Shown: positions 51,501 to 62,929 of the stretch, piece by piece
Layout of the letters: every line of letters begins with the position of its first letter
How positions within the stretch are numbered: the first letter of the stretch is position 1
Origin: Carya illinoinensis
Taxonomy: Eukaryota; Streptophyta; Magnoliopsida; Fagales; Juglandaceae
DNA: 64,000 bases
NCBI RefSeq assembly: GCF_018687715.1
Contig: NC_056758.1
Location: 27,592,967-27,656,966 of the forward strand
Reading direction: 5' to 3'
The notes under the pieces: generated by a model
What the model was told of the DNA's origin: nothing
The model's database searches: none
The model's input: the letters and a program-made list of their open reading frames with translations, nothing else
Made by a program: the position numbers and the translations under genes

Positions 51501-54500
51501 GGGGACCATCTTCCACAGCAGCAATTTGTGGCCACTAAAACCCTCTCTTGGCAGCTAAGAGATATACTACATTTTTTTAATAGAAATAGGCATAACCCAA
51601 GTACACTGAATTTATACAACAGAAAAAACCTAGAACTCATGTTGAAGTTATACAATGTTATATTTGGTGTTAGTATGATATTTTTACCTAAGAGTTACAA
51701 CTCATGGTTTCTTTTAATGGAATCGTTATAGCATTATGGAGGATCAGATGTTTTACAGTTATTTTTAAGTGATTTGTATCATGGTCTGATGAGTTATTTA
51801 TCGTATTGGTGCAGCTTGCTGCGCATGCAAACAGACTACATTGATCTTTATCAGATTCATTGGCCAGATCGGTTTGTATGTGGATCTTTACCTCAAATAT
51901 TTGTAGGCATTAAAGTAGCTGCATGGCTAGGCACAATATTTGAGGATATATGAAAAAAATAATGCTCATCTTTCAGTTTTTTTTTTTTTTTTTTCCTATC
52001 ACACCAACCCAAACTCTTGAATTAACTAATGGCTGATTTTGTAGCTATGTTCCCATGTTTGGAGAAACTGAATATGATCCAATCCGACAGTTCAGTTCAG
52101 TTGGCATAGAGGAACAACTTGATGCTCTTGGCAGAGCTGTTGATGCTGGTAAGGTGAGTGATGATATCATCGGTTTTGCCTCTATATTTTTCTGTAGATA
52201 ACGTGAACTTTCGAAGTATAATGGAAATTTTTGTTTGTAGATCAGATACACTGGTCTCAGTAATGAAACCCCATATGGTGTCATGAAGTCCATCCAGATA
52301 GCTGAAAGGGCTTCTCGTCGTCCTAGGATAGTATCAGTACAGGTTGTGTGAGTCATCTGGTTCAGAACCATGAGGCTTCCTGTTCTGTTTTCTTATTCCT
52401 ATTCCTCCATTTCTCTTGCTATTTTTCTCTCTTTACTTTGTTGATTACAAGGCTTATGTACAACTCACTGTCTCTTTGATAGAACTCATACAGCTTGCTT
52501 TGTCGAACTTTTGATTCTGGAATGGCTGAGTGCTGTCACCATGAGAGGTAGTCATGTGTTTATGTCAATGTATTGATGATTTAGGGTGGAATTTAAACTG
52601 ATCTTATCGTGTATGAAATGACATTTAAAATTTGCTCAACTTACACAAGCTAATTTCTGAATAAAGCTGTTTTAAAAAAGGTTATGGCATTCAGTTATAG
52701 TTACGAGGAGTTTCTTGGGTTTATGACTATTAATTAAACATGTTGAATATGTTGGCATCATTGGAATCGTGAAAGTAATGTTCAGGGTGTTTGAAGTAGC
52801 AACATGATTCAATGAAGGCCACTTGGCATAGTCTTATTAGTAGTCATACCAACTCTGAGGCTTAGAAGATGGTCCCTTATGTCTCATTTGGTGTACTTGG
52901 TGGAGCACAATGCCTGGATTTTTGAAGATTGGGAGAGGACAGCGATAGAGTTACGAGTCCTTATGTTCAATTCTCTTTATGTATCGATGGCGGCACACAT
53001 TAGTTTCAGCTCCTATAGCTTTCTAGAATTTATTGATTTGTGTTCTTTTTCTCCTTCCCTATAGTTGGGTGTCTCCTATTGGGTTGTGTCCCTTTGCACT
53101 TTGAATAAGATTTTCCATACTTATAAAAAGCAGCTGCCTCTGGCTTCAAGAGAAGATTTACTATTTGATTCAATATGCATTGCGTTGGTGCTTTCCCACT
53201 TGTATATGGAATTCATTGCTAATGATTTCGAATTTGGTTTACATATCCTCTTTTTCCGGAGTGGTGCAAGAAGGATTAAACTAAAAAGAAGTGATTTGTG
53301 GACGTGATTATTATTGATGGGAACCAGGAAAATTAATTAATGATACTTAAACTTGGGACTTTGAAGATGTATATAGGGGCAAGGATTTTTCTGCCAAGGA
53401 TTATTGACCTCCTTTCCATTATATTTTTAGGATCAGCTTATTGGCCTACAGCCCCCTGGCGATGGGCATTCTCTCAGGGAAGTATTTTTTGCCTGATGGG
53501 GGTTCAGCACATGCTCGGTTGAATCTTTTTAAAGGTTACTAATCAAATTACCTACATTAATACTTGGCAATTATCTGCAAAATACTAGTGAGCTTTTCTC
53601 ATGTGGAGCTGCTGTTTTGTTCATCCTTCTCAGGTAGGTATTCAGAAGCGGATTCGAGGTATAACCTGTCCAATAACATCATAAAAGCAGCTAGCATGGT
53701 AAGCAGATGCTCATCAGATTTTATTTTAGTAGTCTGGGGCTTATTAAGAAGCTGTATAGTTTTTTTTTTTTTTTTTAAATAAGTAAATGTAATTGATTCA
53801 ATCTCATCAGGTTGTGACATCCAAGTCCCCAAAGAGTATTTGATAGATACACCTAAACATTAGAAGAAAAAACAAAGAAAGTCCTGATATCGAAGATCAT
53901 TATCCCAAATATGACTGACCACCCAAAGAAACAGGGTTTTAGTGAAAATAAATAAATTCTAGTCATCCACTAATTTCTTAGTCCTCAAAGCAGCAATCAT
54001 TTTGTTCTCTCCATGGACACCACATTAGGCAAGAAGGAATCAATTTCCTTGAAACTTTACAATGATGCGATGAAACTATCCTCTCCAACGTGCAAGAAGA
54101 TCCACTACGCTTCTAGGCATGACTCGAGTCGCTCCAAGTAGACTGAAAGTATAATTCTACAGAGCATTTGTCACTTCACAATGAAGCAAATGATGATCAA
54201 TAGTTCACTTCTATGTTACATACAAGTTACAATACCAGGCAATCACCAATTATCCAATGTGGGAAAATGGCGAATTTTGCCTATGGCAGAGAACAAAAAC
54301 TCATGAACAGTCCATCATTAGGTACAATAGCAGAGAACCATTGAAGCAAGGAGAACGCAAAAAATTTCCAGATTTCCTCTACAGTGCGCTCCTTATTATT
54401 AAAATACCACCCATTCCTTACCAGCCAAATACATCACATAATGCACAAAGGAATCATCTTCCGCACAGTTGCCACTTGAGAACAACTATGAAGCCTATTC

Positions 54501-57500
54501 CAACACTCAAGTAAGTCCACCACTTTCTTAGGCATTACCCAAACCAGCCCAGCTCTACTAAATATACCATCCCATAAAGCTTTAGCTACCTCACAATGTA
54601 AAAGTAAATGATCCATTGATTCACCATATTTCTTACACATGAAGCACCACTCCATAACAATCATGTCACGCTTCCTCAAATTATCAATCGTCGAAATATT
54701 CCCAAGTGATGCAGTCCAAATAAAAAAGGCAACTTTGGACGGCACATGAACTCTCCAAATACCCTTCCACGGAAAAGAAGGTGGTCCTGAACAGTCAACA
54801 CACCTTATAATATGACCGAATCGAAAACTTTTTACTCCCCGTATGCTTCCATAATATTCGATCCACATCTCATTTCCTCCAATATGCAGAGAATACAAAA
54901 AACTGAAAAAATCTGCAACCTCATCAAGTTCCCAATCCTGAACAGCTCAAGTAAAGCTAACATCCCATTGCACAGCTCCATTAGATCGGATCAACAAATC
55001 TGAAACAGATGCCTGCTTGATTAGCAACCATTCGAAAAATAGCCAGAAACACTCTAAAAAGAGCACGTTCACCACACCAAACATCAAACTAGAAATGAAT
55101 TCTTGAACCCTCTCCAACATCAAACTTAATTTGTTTCAAGAAATCCTCCCACCGCTTTCTAATAAATTTCCAAAGACTCACATCGTAAGTCCCCCTAATC
55201 TCCTTAGAACACCAACCCCCCAATCACCCCCATATTTTCAATCAGTAACCTCCCTCCACATCGATTCCCTTCCATTTGAAACCTCCACAGCCACTTTCCC
55301 AATAAAGCCTTATTAAAAATACTCAAATTTTGAACCCCTAAACCTCTAGTAACAATGGGACAGCAAACTCTATTCCAGCTCACAAGATGAACTTTATTCT
55401 CCTCTCCCACACCTCCCCACAAAAATGCTCTAAATAACTTCTCAATTCGAGTTGCCACACCTATAGATAATGAGAGTAATGAAAGAAAATAAGTAGGAAA
55501 GTTGGAAAGGGTACTTTTGATAAGAGTGATTCTACCCCCCTTTTGATAAGTATAGCCGCTTCCAACCCGCCAATCTTTTCTCAATCTTCTCTATAACGCC
55601 ATCCCAAATTTTCTTAGCCTTGAAAAAGGCCCCCCAACGGAAGACCAAGATATTTCATAGGAAAGAGAGAAGCAATTCTACAACCCAAAAGTTCCGCCAG
55701 GCAGTTGATATCCCTCACATCCTTCACCAGAACCCAAAAGTGAAATCTTTATTCATGATTAATTGTTGACCAGTAGCAGAAATAAAGACTGGTCTGAAAC
55801 TTGATTGGGAAATGGTGATTGTTTAAGCAGATTTTTCTGTTAGACTTGTTTGAATCTGATTATCACATACCATTGTATAGCAATTAATGGCTTGCACTGT
55901 CTTTTCAGAGCAATGAAGAATACATACTTTTTCGTGTATTTTGTGGATCTGTGCCGCTTTCATTGTTTAGGTTAGCAATATTTTCATGTCTGCCCTGTGC
56001 ATGTTGATCTGACTGATTCCTCTATACTTTCTCTCTGTGGGCAGGAATATCTTCATATTGCTGGAAAATATGGTCTGCATCCTGTATCCCTTGCAATTGG
56101 TTTGATATCCTTCCTCTCACTCTCTCATGCCATGTATACCCACTTAAATAAAAAAAAATATCATGCCATCTATTAGTGCGTGTAGATATGTTCTTCAATA
56201 TGGTGATTAATTTCTGTAGCTTTCCCACTTGTTGTCAATTTCCCTTTTACCTCATAATTCTATGAATCTCAGGGCACTCTATGAGTTACTTCTAAATATG
56301 ATGGAAGTTGCTGTTGCTATGCATGCGAATAATCATCATATGACTGATCATTATAAAATATGAATTCGGTTGATGCTGTGGCACAGCACTTATGGAACTA
56401 ACCATACAGATTGCCATAATGAGAGGAAACCATTGCCCATAGCCACAAGGGATAGGGTTTGTTGTCTGGACTCTGGACTAGTTTTGACAACTCTTTTTCT
56501 ATTTCTTTTTTTTATCAGTAAATAAAATTTTTATTAAAATAGGCGGAGCCAAGTACACTGGATATATACAAGAGAGACACCTACGCATGAGTGTCTAAAG
56601 ATGCACGGAAATAATGTACATTCATGCATTTAAATTTTATTACAATCGACCAATGGAGTAGAGTATGAAAAATAAAGTTCTAATCTCGTCGATTGTATGT
56701 TCACGATTCTCAAAACCTCGACTATTCCTCTCCATCCGTATGCACCACCATAGACATTGGTACCATCTTCCACATAATTGCAATTTGAGTGGTACCTCAG
56801 ATGGCTTGCTAGCTGGCCAAAAAATCAATGACCCTTTGTGGCATCACCCAATGGAGCCTTGCTCTAGCAAATATATCATTCCTCAAACTCATGGCTACAC
56901 CACAATGCAGTAATAACTGATCCACCGACTCTCCACTGTTCTTGTACATATAACACCAATCCAACACCATGATTTGGTGTTTCTGTAGATTGTGTAAGGT
57001 GAGAATCTTCCCTAATGAAGTTGTCCATACAAAAAAAGAGGCTTTTAGGGGAGCTTTGGTCCTCCATATGTTCTTCCATAGAAATGATCTTGCAGAATGT
57101 TTCATAAGGGACTTATAATACGACTGTACACCAGATTAAAGAAATCTGTAAAAGTGTAAATTTCTCAGTCTTGGGCAGCTCTAAGGAACGTGATATTCCA
57201 TTGGGGAGAGCCACTAGAAAGGTCCATGAGGTTTGCTACTGAAGGCCCCCTGTCTTCGTGTGATGCTGTAAATTGTTGGATAAGCTTCCTTGAGGACTCG
57301 ATCTCCACACCATAAATCAGTCCAGAATTTAATTTTGGAACCATGCCCAACTGCCAAACGTGTGTATCGATGGAGGTTTGTCCAGCCTCTTCAGATGTGT
57401 TTCCAAAGCTCCACCTCATTCGAGCACCATCCTCCCCACAATCCACCATATTTTAAATATATGATAACTCTCCACGAAGCTCCCCTCTCCTCATGGTATC

Positions 57501-58667
57501 TCCTTAGCCACTTACCCAATAAAGCCTTGTTGAAAACCAACAAATTACGAATTCCCAACCCACCTTCGCATATTGGGGTACAAATTGTAGCCCAATTCAC
57601 CAAGTGAAACTTGAATTCTTCATCTATTCCCTTGCCCCCCCCCCCCCCCCCCCCCCCCCCCAAAAAAAAGAAAAAAAAACACAAAAAAAGAGAGGAAATC
57701 TCGTTGCAACTTCTTTGAAAACTCTGAAGGCTAGAACATTTTTAAATACATAGAAAGTAGAAGCCAGTCCATTTACAGGGAAGATGTTGCCTTCTGTTTG
57801 TTCAGCTGAATCATTTTGGAAGTCTGGCCTGGGTTCAGCAAGTGATAGGGAAAAAATTGTGATTTTTACACAATTTTTTTATTGGTAATTTTTGCACAAA
57901 TTCAAATATCTGATGCAAAGTATTTATAATTGATTATAGTGATATGAAATTTGTTCAATTTACCTGATAGATAGAAATCTTGCTTTACCTTTGCTCTTAT
58001 TATGTTAATTGTCAGTCAGATGAAATGAATTTCTTCTGTCTGTGCTTTGATGTAACACCCCCTCCCTATGGTTAGGAATATCATGTGCTTACGTAAATAA
58101 AGCCAGGCAAGAGACTTGCTTAATTAAATAAAACATTGTTTATCACATAAAAGAGTTGATAAAATAAATTACTTATAAAAAAAAAAGAGTTGATAAAATA
58201 AATCATGTCTTAAACAAGACATAACCAAAATTCACAAATCAACTAAAATTAGGGGTGTAGAAGAAACCGTGGAACCGGCCGTGACCGACTCAGACCGGCC
58301 AAAACCGCCAAGGAACCGGTCGGTTGGTGGCAAAGTTTTAACAAAACTGCCTATCGTCGGTTCAGTTGCGGTTTGAGGCCTGCTCAAACTGCTGAACCAG
58401 CCGATGTAATAATACCTTTTTTTTTTAAATTATATCAATATGAAACGACGCCGTTCCACTTAAGTTTAAGTGGAACGGCGTCATTTTACTCCTACATTTG
58501 TGTTTTACACACAAATTAAATGACGCCGTTTGTTATTAAACCAAACGGCGTCGTTTTGTCTATAAGGTGCAAAAATATAAGTAGAACGACGTTGTTTGGT
58601 ATTAAACCGAACGGTGCCGTTTAGATATTATATCGTCGTCTTCTTCGTTCTACTTCCCCGTTTCTTC

Positions 58668-58733
<66 letters not shown>

Positions 58734-61700
58734 CAACCCTTTCTCTATCTACTCTCTCAAACGAACGCCACTGCCAGGGGGGAATCGAGAACTGACCGTG
58801 AACCGCCGGAGTTGATACGGCCGGTTGTTCTCCTCCCCATCGACCGGTTACGGTTGATTGCTCCACCGTTTTCCCTCTCATCGGTCGGCGGCGGTTTTGC
58901 GCAAAAACCACGCCCAAGGGGTCGGTTTTTCACCCCTAACTAAAATGGAAAAGACAATCACACAATAAAGTCACTAGGTTCTTAGTCTGCTCCTTCTAAG
59001 CTTGGCTTGCCTGCTCGTATTGATCATCACCCTCACCTGGGCGGTTAAAAACATGAAATGAAACTAAAATCAGTTGAAGACTCAATAAGAAACCCATCAC
59101 AATGTAAACATAATAAAAGTAAGGTTTTCATTTGGGGGTTGCCTCCAGGGCTAAAAATTGAACGAAGATTGACAAGTTGGATGAGATTATTTCTGCCAAA
59201 AGGTGGTAGGATTACTCTAATCAAAAGCACACTTTCCAATCTTCCTATTTATTTTTTATCCTCGTTTCCAATTCCAGCGAGTGTGGCTACGCTTATTGAG
59301 AAACTGCATCGTGATTTCCTTTGGAGTGGACTTAGGGATGAATTCAAATTTCATCTAGTCAAGTGGGACAATAGTTAAGGTGAAGGGGGGTTGCCTGGGC
59401 CTAAGGTTTCTATCACAAATGAAGGAGTTGGGCTTGTTAGAGGCCCATACCAGAGGCCTGTTACACATAAGAAACATCATAGTGGTGGGCCTTAGAGTGA
59501 TACTAGCCTGCAAGGATAATTGCTTCAGCCCAAGCCTACGGCAACTCTGTGGTCTGGTTTGTCTTCACATAATGGGTCATCTGCGGTGGGTGTATTCCGA
59601 CGACGAGTTTTGCTACAGTAAACACGGCGAATGGGATATTCAATATCGCGAAAAGTAGGAGGGATCAACCCAATTAGGTGGCTGCTTTGATCCAGCCTCT
59701 GACTTCATAGAAGAGGTCGACGGGTGATGGTGACCCTCCTAGTAGCAATCCGACGGCGTGTTTGCCCCATAATGGTGCAACGGAGGTTGGAGGTTCTTCT
59801 GGGGATTCTACAAGGTCAAGTTCCAATCATGTTGTTGGGAATGAGGTATCCTCCATAGATCGTGTGCCAAGGAATGTAGATGAGGTAGAAGATGAATGTG
59901 GTGAAGGGCTAAGGGGGGTTGAGAGGTCTATTTATGAGGTTCCATGCACTCAGTTTATAAATTTGACTTACAGATGGTGATTGGTGGAGGTGAAGGTTTT
60001 GAATCTTGTGAATCTAGAGAGTTGTTTGAATCGGATGAAGATCTCAATCCTGTTCCTTTGTGCTTTTTTAACCCAGGCATTGAATGGCTAAGCAAATCTT
60101 TTGACTGGGTGTTGAGGAAGGTGGAAGAAATCAGAAACTGCATTGGAATTTCTTGCGACGGATTTGAGGAGCAGTTTAGAGCTCTACGTATTGCTATTAA
60201 GGTTGGTCAATCTGCTTTGGCCAGATCAACTTCTAAAAAGGAGAGGGAGTTGAAAAGATTGGAGTGTATTATTAATTACAAATCCAGGAAGGGAGTGCCT
60301 TCAAAGACAAAGGCAAGGAGAGGGCTCTCAACGGTTTCCCATGAATCCCAGGATCATTTCTTGGAATGTTCGGGGACTAAACGACTTTAGGAAACGTCTT
60401 TGGGTGAAAAATATGTTTGGGGAGAAAAGCCACGACAGAGAGGAGAGTTCCATACTCACCGAGAGAGAAGGGAACATGCGACAGAGCAGGGAGTTGGGCG
60501 GGCCAAGGACTACGGCATTGGCGGAAGTTTTTGTGAGTGTGAGAGAGAGAGTAAATAGGGGCAGCACAAGGTGATGGAAAGTGGCTGACCAGAAGTATCC
60601 ATGGTTGCCGGCGTGTTTTGTGGTTGAGGGAGGAGGAGACATGGAGGAGACGGGTGAGCGAATTAGCTCTATTTGTTTACGTGAAATAGGGCCGTGTCGG
60701 GACGTGAAATAAAGCTATGTCGGGGCGTGAAATAGGGCTGCGTCGGGGCTATGTTCACGTTGGTCTCTTGCAGTGATTTTAGGCGTCCCTGGATGGTGGT
60801 TGGGTGTCTCCTGTGGTTGCCTCGGTGAAGGCTTTTGAGTCTTTGACATGATGGTTTCTCAGTTCACTTGTGTAAGGGTCGATTTGTGGCTTGGTGTCTC
60901 TAGCTTGTGTGGCCGTCAGTGATAGGATTGACATTTTTTGTGGAGGTTGGAAGGCTGAGGAGTAACTGACGCTGTATATGAGTTTGAACTGCAGTGGCTT
61001 GTGTTGATGGTGTGCTGCCATCATGGGGCTTGAGGTTTGGGTAGGACGGTGGTTTACGATTTGGGTTAGCGTGGAGGAATCTTGAGGAGGGGCTTGGAAA
61101 GTGCTTGCTAGGTGCTGTGGCGGTGAGGCTCTTGTGGAAGGGAAACCGATGTGTTGTTCGTGACTCGGCTATTGTGCATGTGTGTGTGTATACTTATGTA
61201 TTTATATACATGTATCGTCGTAACCCTAGGGCACAGGAAGAGATGGCATGTGCATGGGCTATGTGGGTTGGGTATTGTATTTTGGGCTTAAGCCTTGGGC
61301 CTTCTTTGGTACAACTGAGTTTTAAAAGCTTGCCTATAATTTTACGAACTAAGTCACTTGATAAGCCTACCGGGCCCGATCTCAAATTTTGAAATGAGTC
61401 CAACTTGTCCGATAATATTTTTGGGCCCAATACCAATTAATATGACCCACTTGTCCAAAATTATCAATTGGGCTTTAACATAATTATCGAGCCCGATAGA
61501 AAAAACCCATAATTTACCGTATTAGTCTCTAGGCACTTGGTCTATTCAAAATTATCCCATAGATTGTAATTGGGCTTACAAATATGGCCCATCAACTATA
61601 ATTTAGGCTCAATAAAATTATCCTTATAAATATTGGGCCGGGTCATTACATTTGAGTTTCCACTGGGGGCCACTAGTTTGTGATTTGGGATATTGAAAAT

Positions 61701-62210
61701 TTTATTCCATAAAAGCATCCATCCTTTAGAAAAATATTTAATATGTGCTGCTAAAATTGAGTTTTCTCTCATGTACCTCAGTATTTGGAGTTATGATTAT
61801 CTGTGCATGGTATTACTATTTGAAACCCATACTCAATGAATGGAGCTTCTCAACTGATGGATGCTCTAATATTGGAATGTCTTTAATGTCTAGATAGAGT
61901 CTACACATATCTGTAAATTGGAAAATCATTAATATCCTCCATTGATTGTGGTCCTTGAACATATCGAGCATGGATGATCATTTTATAAGCTATAGTTTAT
62001 CCATTCTTAGTCTATTTATTTATCTACAGTAATTTATTTCATTTGGCAGCCTTTGTTTTGAGACATCCTCTTGTTGCAAGTGCTGTTTTTGGGGCTACTA
62101 CGTTGTGGCAGCTTCGGGAGGTTCTCGATGCAATGAAAGTTGAGCTCACATCTGAAATAATTGGTGACATCAACAAGATTCATGGAAGGTTTCCTAATCC
62201 ATGCCCCTGA
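48552..62210 (+). CDS. Aldo-keto reductase, Tas-like
   Basis: NADPH-dependent oxidoreductase of the aldo-keto reductase fold, closest in pattern to the Tas group; substrate unknown. Twelve exons: 48552-48609, 48704-48803, 49028-49136, 49762-49850, 51815-51871, 52045-52153, 52241-52342, 52483-52547, 53431-53534, 53634-53698, 56045-56099 and 62050-62210. They join in frame to 1074 nt (357 aa). The start is [20 protein letters not shown], followed by TMTFGEQNS. The catalytic tetrad is visible: Asp49 and Tyr54 (FFDSAEMY), Lys89 (VVLATK) and His134 (YQIHWPD). Later landmarks are [29 protein letters not shown] and [16 protein letters not shown]. There is no evident transit peptide. All introns are GT-AG, but introns 4, 8, 10 and 11 (the last 5950 nt) are swollen with retroelements. 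The reading frame is intact despite this. Confidence 0.92.
50203..50332 (-). mobile_element. LINE 3' tail fragment in aldo-keto reductase intron 4
   Basis: 'gtgcaaaaggcacaactgaag' and 'gaagcatacaagagagac' match, on the minus strand, the non-coding 3' end of the LINEs in this window. No coding part remains. Confidence 0.45.
50351..50993 (-). mobile_element. End-to-end LINE chimera with 18-bp target-site duplication
   Basis: Minus-strand LINE sequence. The left part (to about 50748) encodes a zinc-binding end ([40 protein letters not shown]) with its A-rich tail at 50351-50395. At about 50745-50770 a second LINE 3' tail begins and runs to 50993. CTAGTGTATGTAAATGCT flanks the whole unit exactly (50333-50350 and 50994-51011), so both parts appear to have entered together. 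It sits in intron 4 of the aldo-keto reductase. Confidence 0.65.
51213..51644 (-). mobile_element. Second end-to-end LINE chimera with 14-bp target-site duplication
   Basis: The minus strand encodes a LINE zinc-binding end ([36 protein letters not shown]). A second short LINE tail ('aataggcataacccaagtac') begins at about 51570 and runs to 51644. AAGTTATACAATGT is repeated exactly at 51199-51212 and 51645-51658. Same arrangement as the preceding element. Confidence 0.6.
52810..53140 (+). mobile_element. LINE 3' fragment in aldo-keto reductase intron 8
   Basis: The plus strand carries a degraded LINE C-terminus ([20 protein letters not shown], then [10 protein letters not shown]) and a 3' non-coding end reading 'tgcactttgaataagatttt'. 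It is the only clear sense-orientation 3' LINE fragment between exons 8 and 9. Confidence 0.5.
53760..55770 (-). mobile_element. 5'-truncated LINE in aldo-keto reductase intron 10
   Basis: On the minus strand: the end of reverse transcriptase ([10 protein letters not shown] near 55640; [20 protein letters not shown] and [19 protein letters not shown] at 55584-55204), then the zinc-binding region ([40 protein letters not shown] at about 54780-54540), then a 3' end with a poly(A) run (T run at 53761-53777). Frameshifts make it dead. It is truncated before the catalytic reverse-transcriptase core. Confidence 0.75.
56505..57690 (-). mobile_element. 5'-truncated LINE in aldo-keto reductase intron 11
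   Basis: On the minus strand: [20 protein letters not shown] and [15 protein letters not shown] (about 57620-57490), then the zinc-binding region ([20 protein letters not shown] at about 57050-56990) and a tail at 56505-56550. At the 5' side it runs into a 27-nt C homopolymer (57635-57661) followed by A-rich sequence. Confidence 0.7.
57635..57661. repeat. 27-nt C homopolymer
   Basis: An uninterrupted run of C, then A-rich sequence. Unusual for this AT-rich locus; length may be an assembly or sequencing artefact. Confidence 0.8.
58250..58938. mobile_element. Non-autonomous hAT-like element with perfect 8-bp duplication
   Basis: Ends are TAGGGGTG and its exact inverse CACCCCTA, with further imperfect terminal similarity (AAACCG on each side). 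ACTAAAAT is duplicated exactly (58242-58249 and 58939-58946). An 8-bp duplication with a TAGGGGTG end is the hAT signature. The interior has no transposase. It carries three successive inverted repeats around a core like AACGGCGTCGTTT (58443-58622), a (CT)n run and a GC-rich right half. Confidence 0.8.
58671..58728. repeat. (CT)n microsatellite inside the hAT-like element
   Basis: About 29 CT units. It creates artificial Ser/Leu-rich and Arg/Glu-rich open frames on the two strands. Confidence 0.9.
59060..59560 (+). mobile_element. Degraded LINE reverse-transcriptase fragment, sense orientation
   Basis: The plus strand reads [20 protein letters not shown] and [17 protein letters not shown], the same region seen in the minus-strand LINEs, then decays into stops. 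It is in intron 11, inside the 58051-61650 segment. Confidence 0.6.
59690..60430 (+). mobile_element. LINE 5' fragment: end of ORF1 and start of ORF2 endonuclease
   Basis: A plus-strand frame ends with basic LINE ORF1-like sequence ([20 protein letters not shown] ... [20 protein letters not shown]). Overlapping it in another frame, an ATG at 60341 starts [20 protein letters not shown], the conserved beginning of the plant LINE ORF2 APE endonuclease. It breaks off within about 30 codons. Confidence 0.6.
60680..60748. repeat. Three tandem copies of a 23-bp unit
   Basis: Units begin at 60680, 60703 and 60726, each of the form CGTGAAATARRGC...GTCGGGR. They lie in GC-richer sequence after the LINE ORF2 start, possibly LINE leader sequence. 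Confidence 0.75.
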
Positions 62211-62929
62211 TCAATCTTTAAGGCTGTTCAATTGCTTTCCAATCAGCAAGATTTACTAGGCTGGCGAAATGGATCACCTGTACCTCCTGCACTTCCTCTT
62301 TTAGTGTTAAATTCATGAAACTATTGGCAACATGGGGCTGCAAAAGATCCTGCATTCTTGTTGGAAAATTCATAAGTTACAATTAGTTTGTAGGAACAAA
62401 AGCCTGCCTTTTGTCCTACCATAAATTTTCTTAAGAAAGCAAAAGAAGGTTGCCACTTAGTAAGTGCTTTGCTGGTGCGGAAGCCATATAACTTTTGCCT
62501 GGCATGGAGTGCACCATCCAAATTCTTAAAGAGAAACATGACAGTAAAGGTTCGCTGGACACTATTCCATCTTGATAATTGTTCATGTTGGTAGCACACG
62601 TGAACCAATTTAGTTTCGTATACTTGGGGCTCATGTGGACCCAGATTCAAAAAACAGTTGCTTCTGAAGTTAACAAAAAGTAATATATCTTTAGAATTTA
62701 TGGTGGTGACACTTTGCACCTATTGAGTGCCTGTTTTGTGGGCATCGATTGCCATACTCCTGCTTTTCTGTGATCAAATGCTTTCGTAGGATTTAGAAAG
62801 TTATTGGGTCGTAGGCTCTGGGTCCCAAACTTGCAGCACCACCTGGTAATGACAATGTAGTAGTACTTGATATTTTCGGTTTGTTTATTGTTGAGTGTTG
62901 AATGAGCATTGGTCATTGTTGCTCAGATG
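62211..62929. other. Aldo-keto reductase 3' flank
   Basis: Follows the stop codon directly, so it should include the 3' UTR. Modest base composition, no conserved frame. I could not fix a polyadenylation site. Confidence 0.4.

Larger units (their letters stand above)
58051..61650. mobile_element. Putative 3.6-kb composite insertion bounded TG...CA with TTTGA duplication
   Basis: The segment starts TGTAACACCCCCTCCC and ends GGGCCGGGTCATTACA. It is flanked by TTTGA on both sides (58046-58050 and 61651-61655). TG...CA ends with a 5-bp duplication fit an LTR-retrotransposon or LTR-like unit, but I found no matching long terminal repeats. Inside are a hAT element (58250-58938) and LINE pieces (59060-59560, 59690-60430). 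It lies in intron 11 of the aldo-keto reductase. The 5-bp match could be chance. Confidence 0.4.

Noticed and set aside
58596..58943. Ser/Leu-repeat frame and its antisense Arg/Glu partner
   Set aside because: Both are translations of the CT tract inside the hAT-like element.
60779..61436. Moderately long frames on both strands after the LINE ORF2 start
   Set aside because: No motif and no splice pairing; probably LINE leader or composite-element sequence inside a reductase intron.
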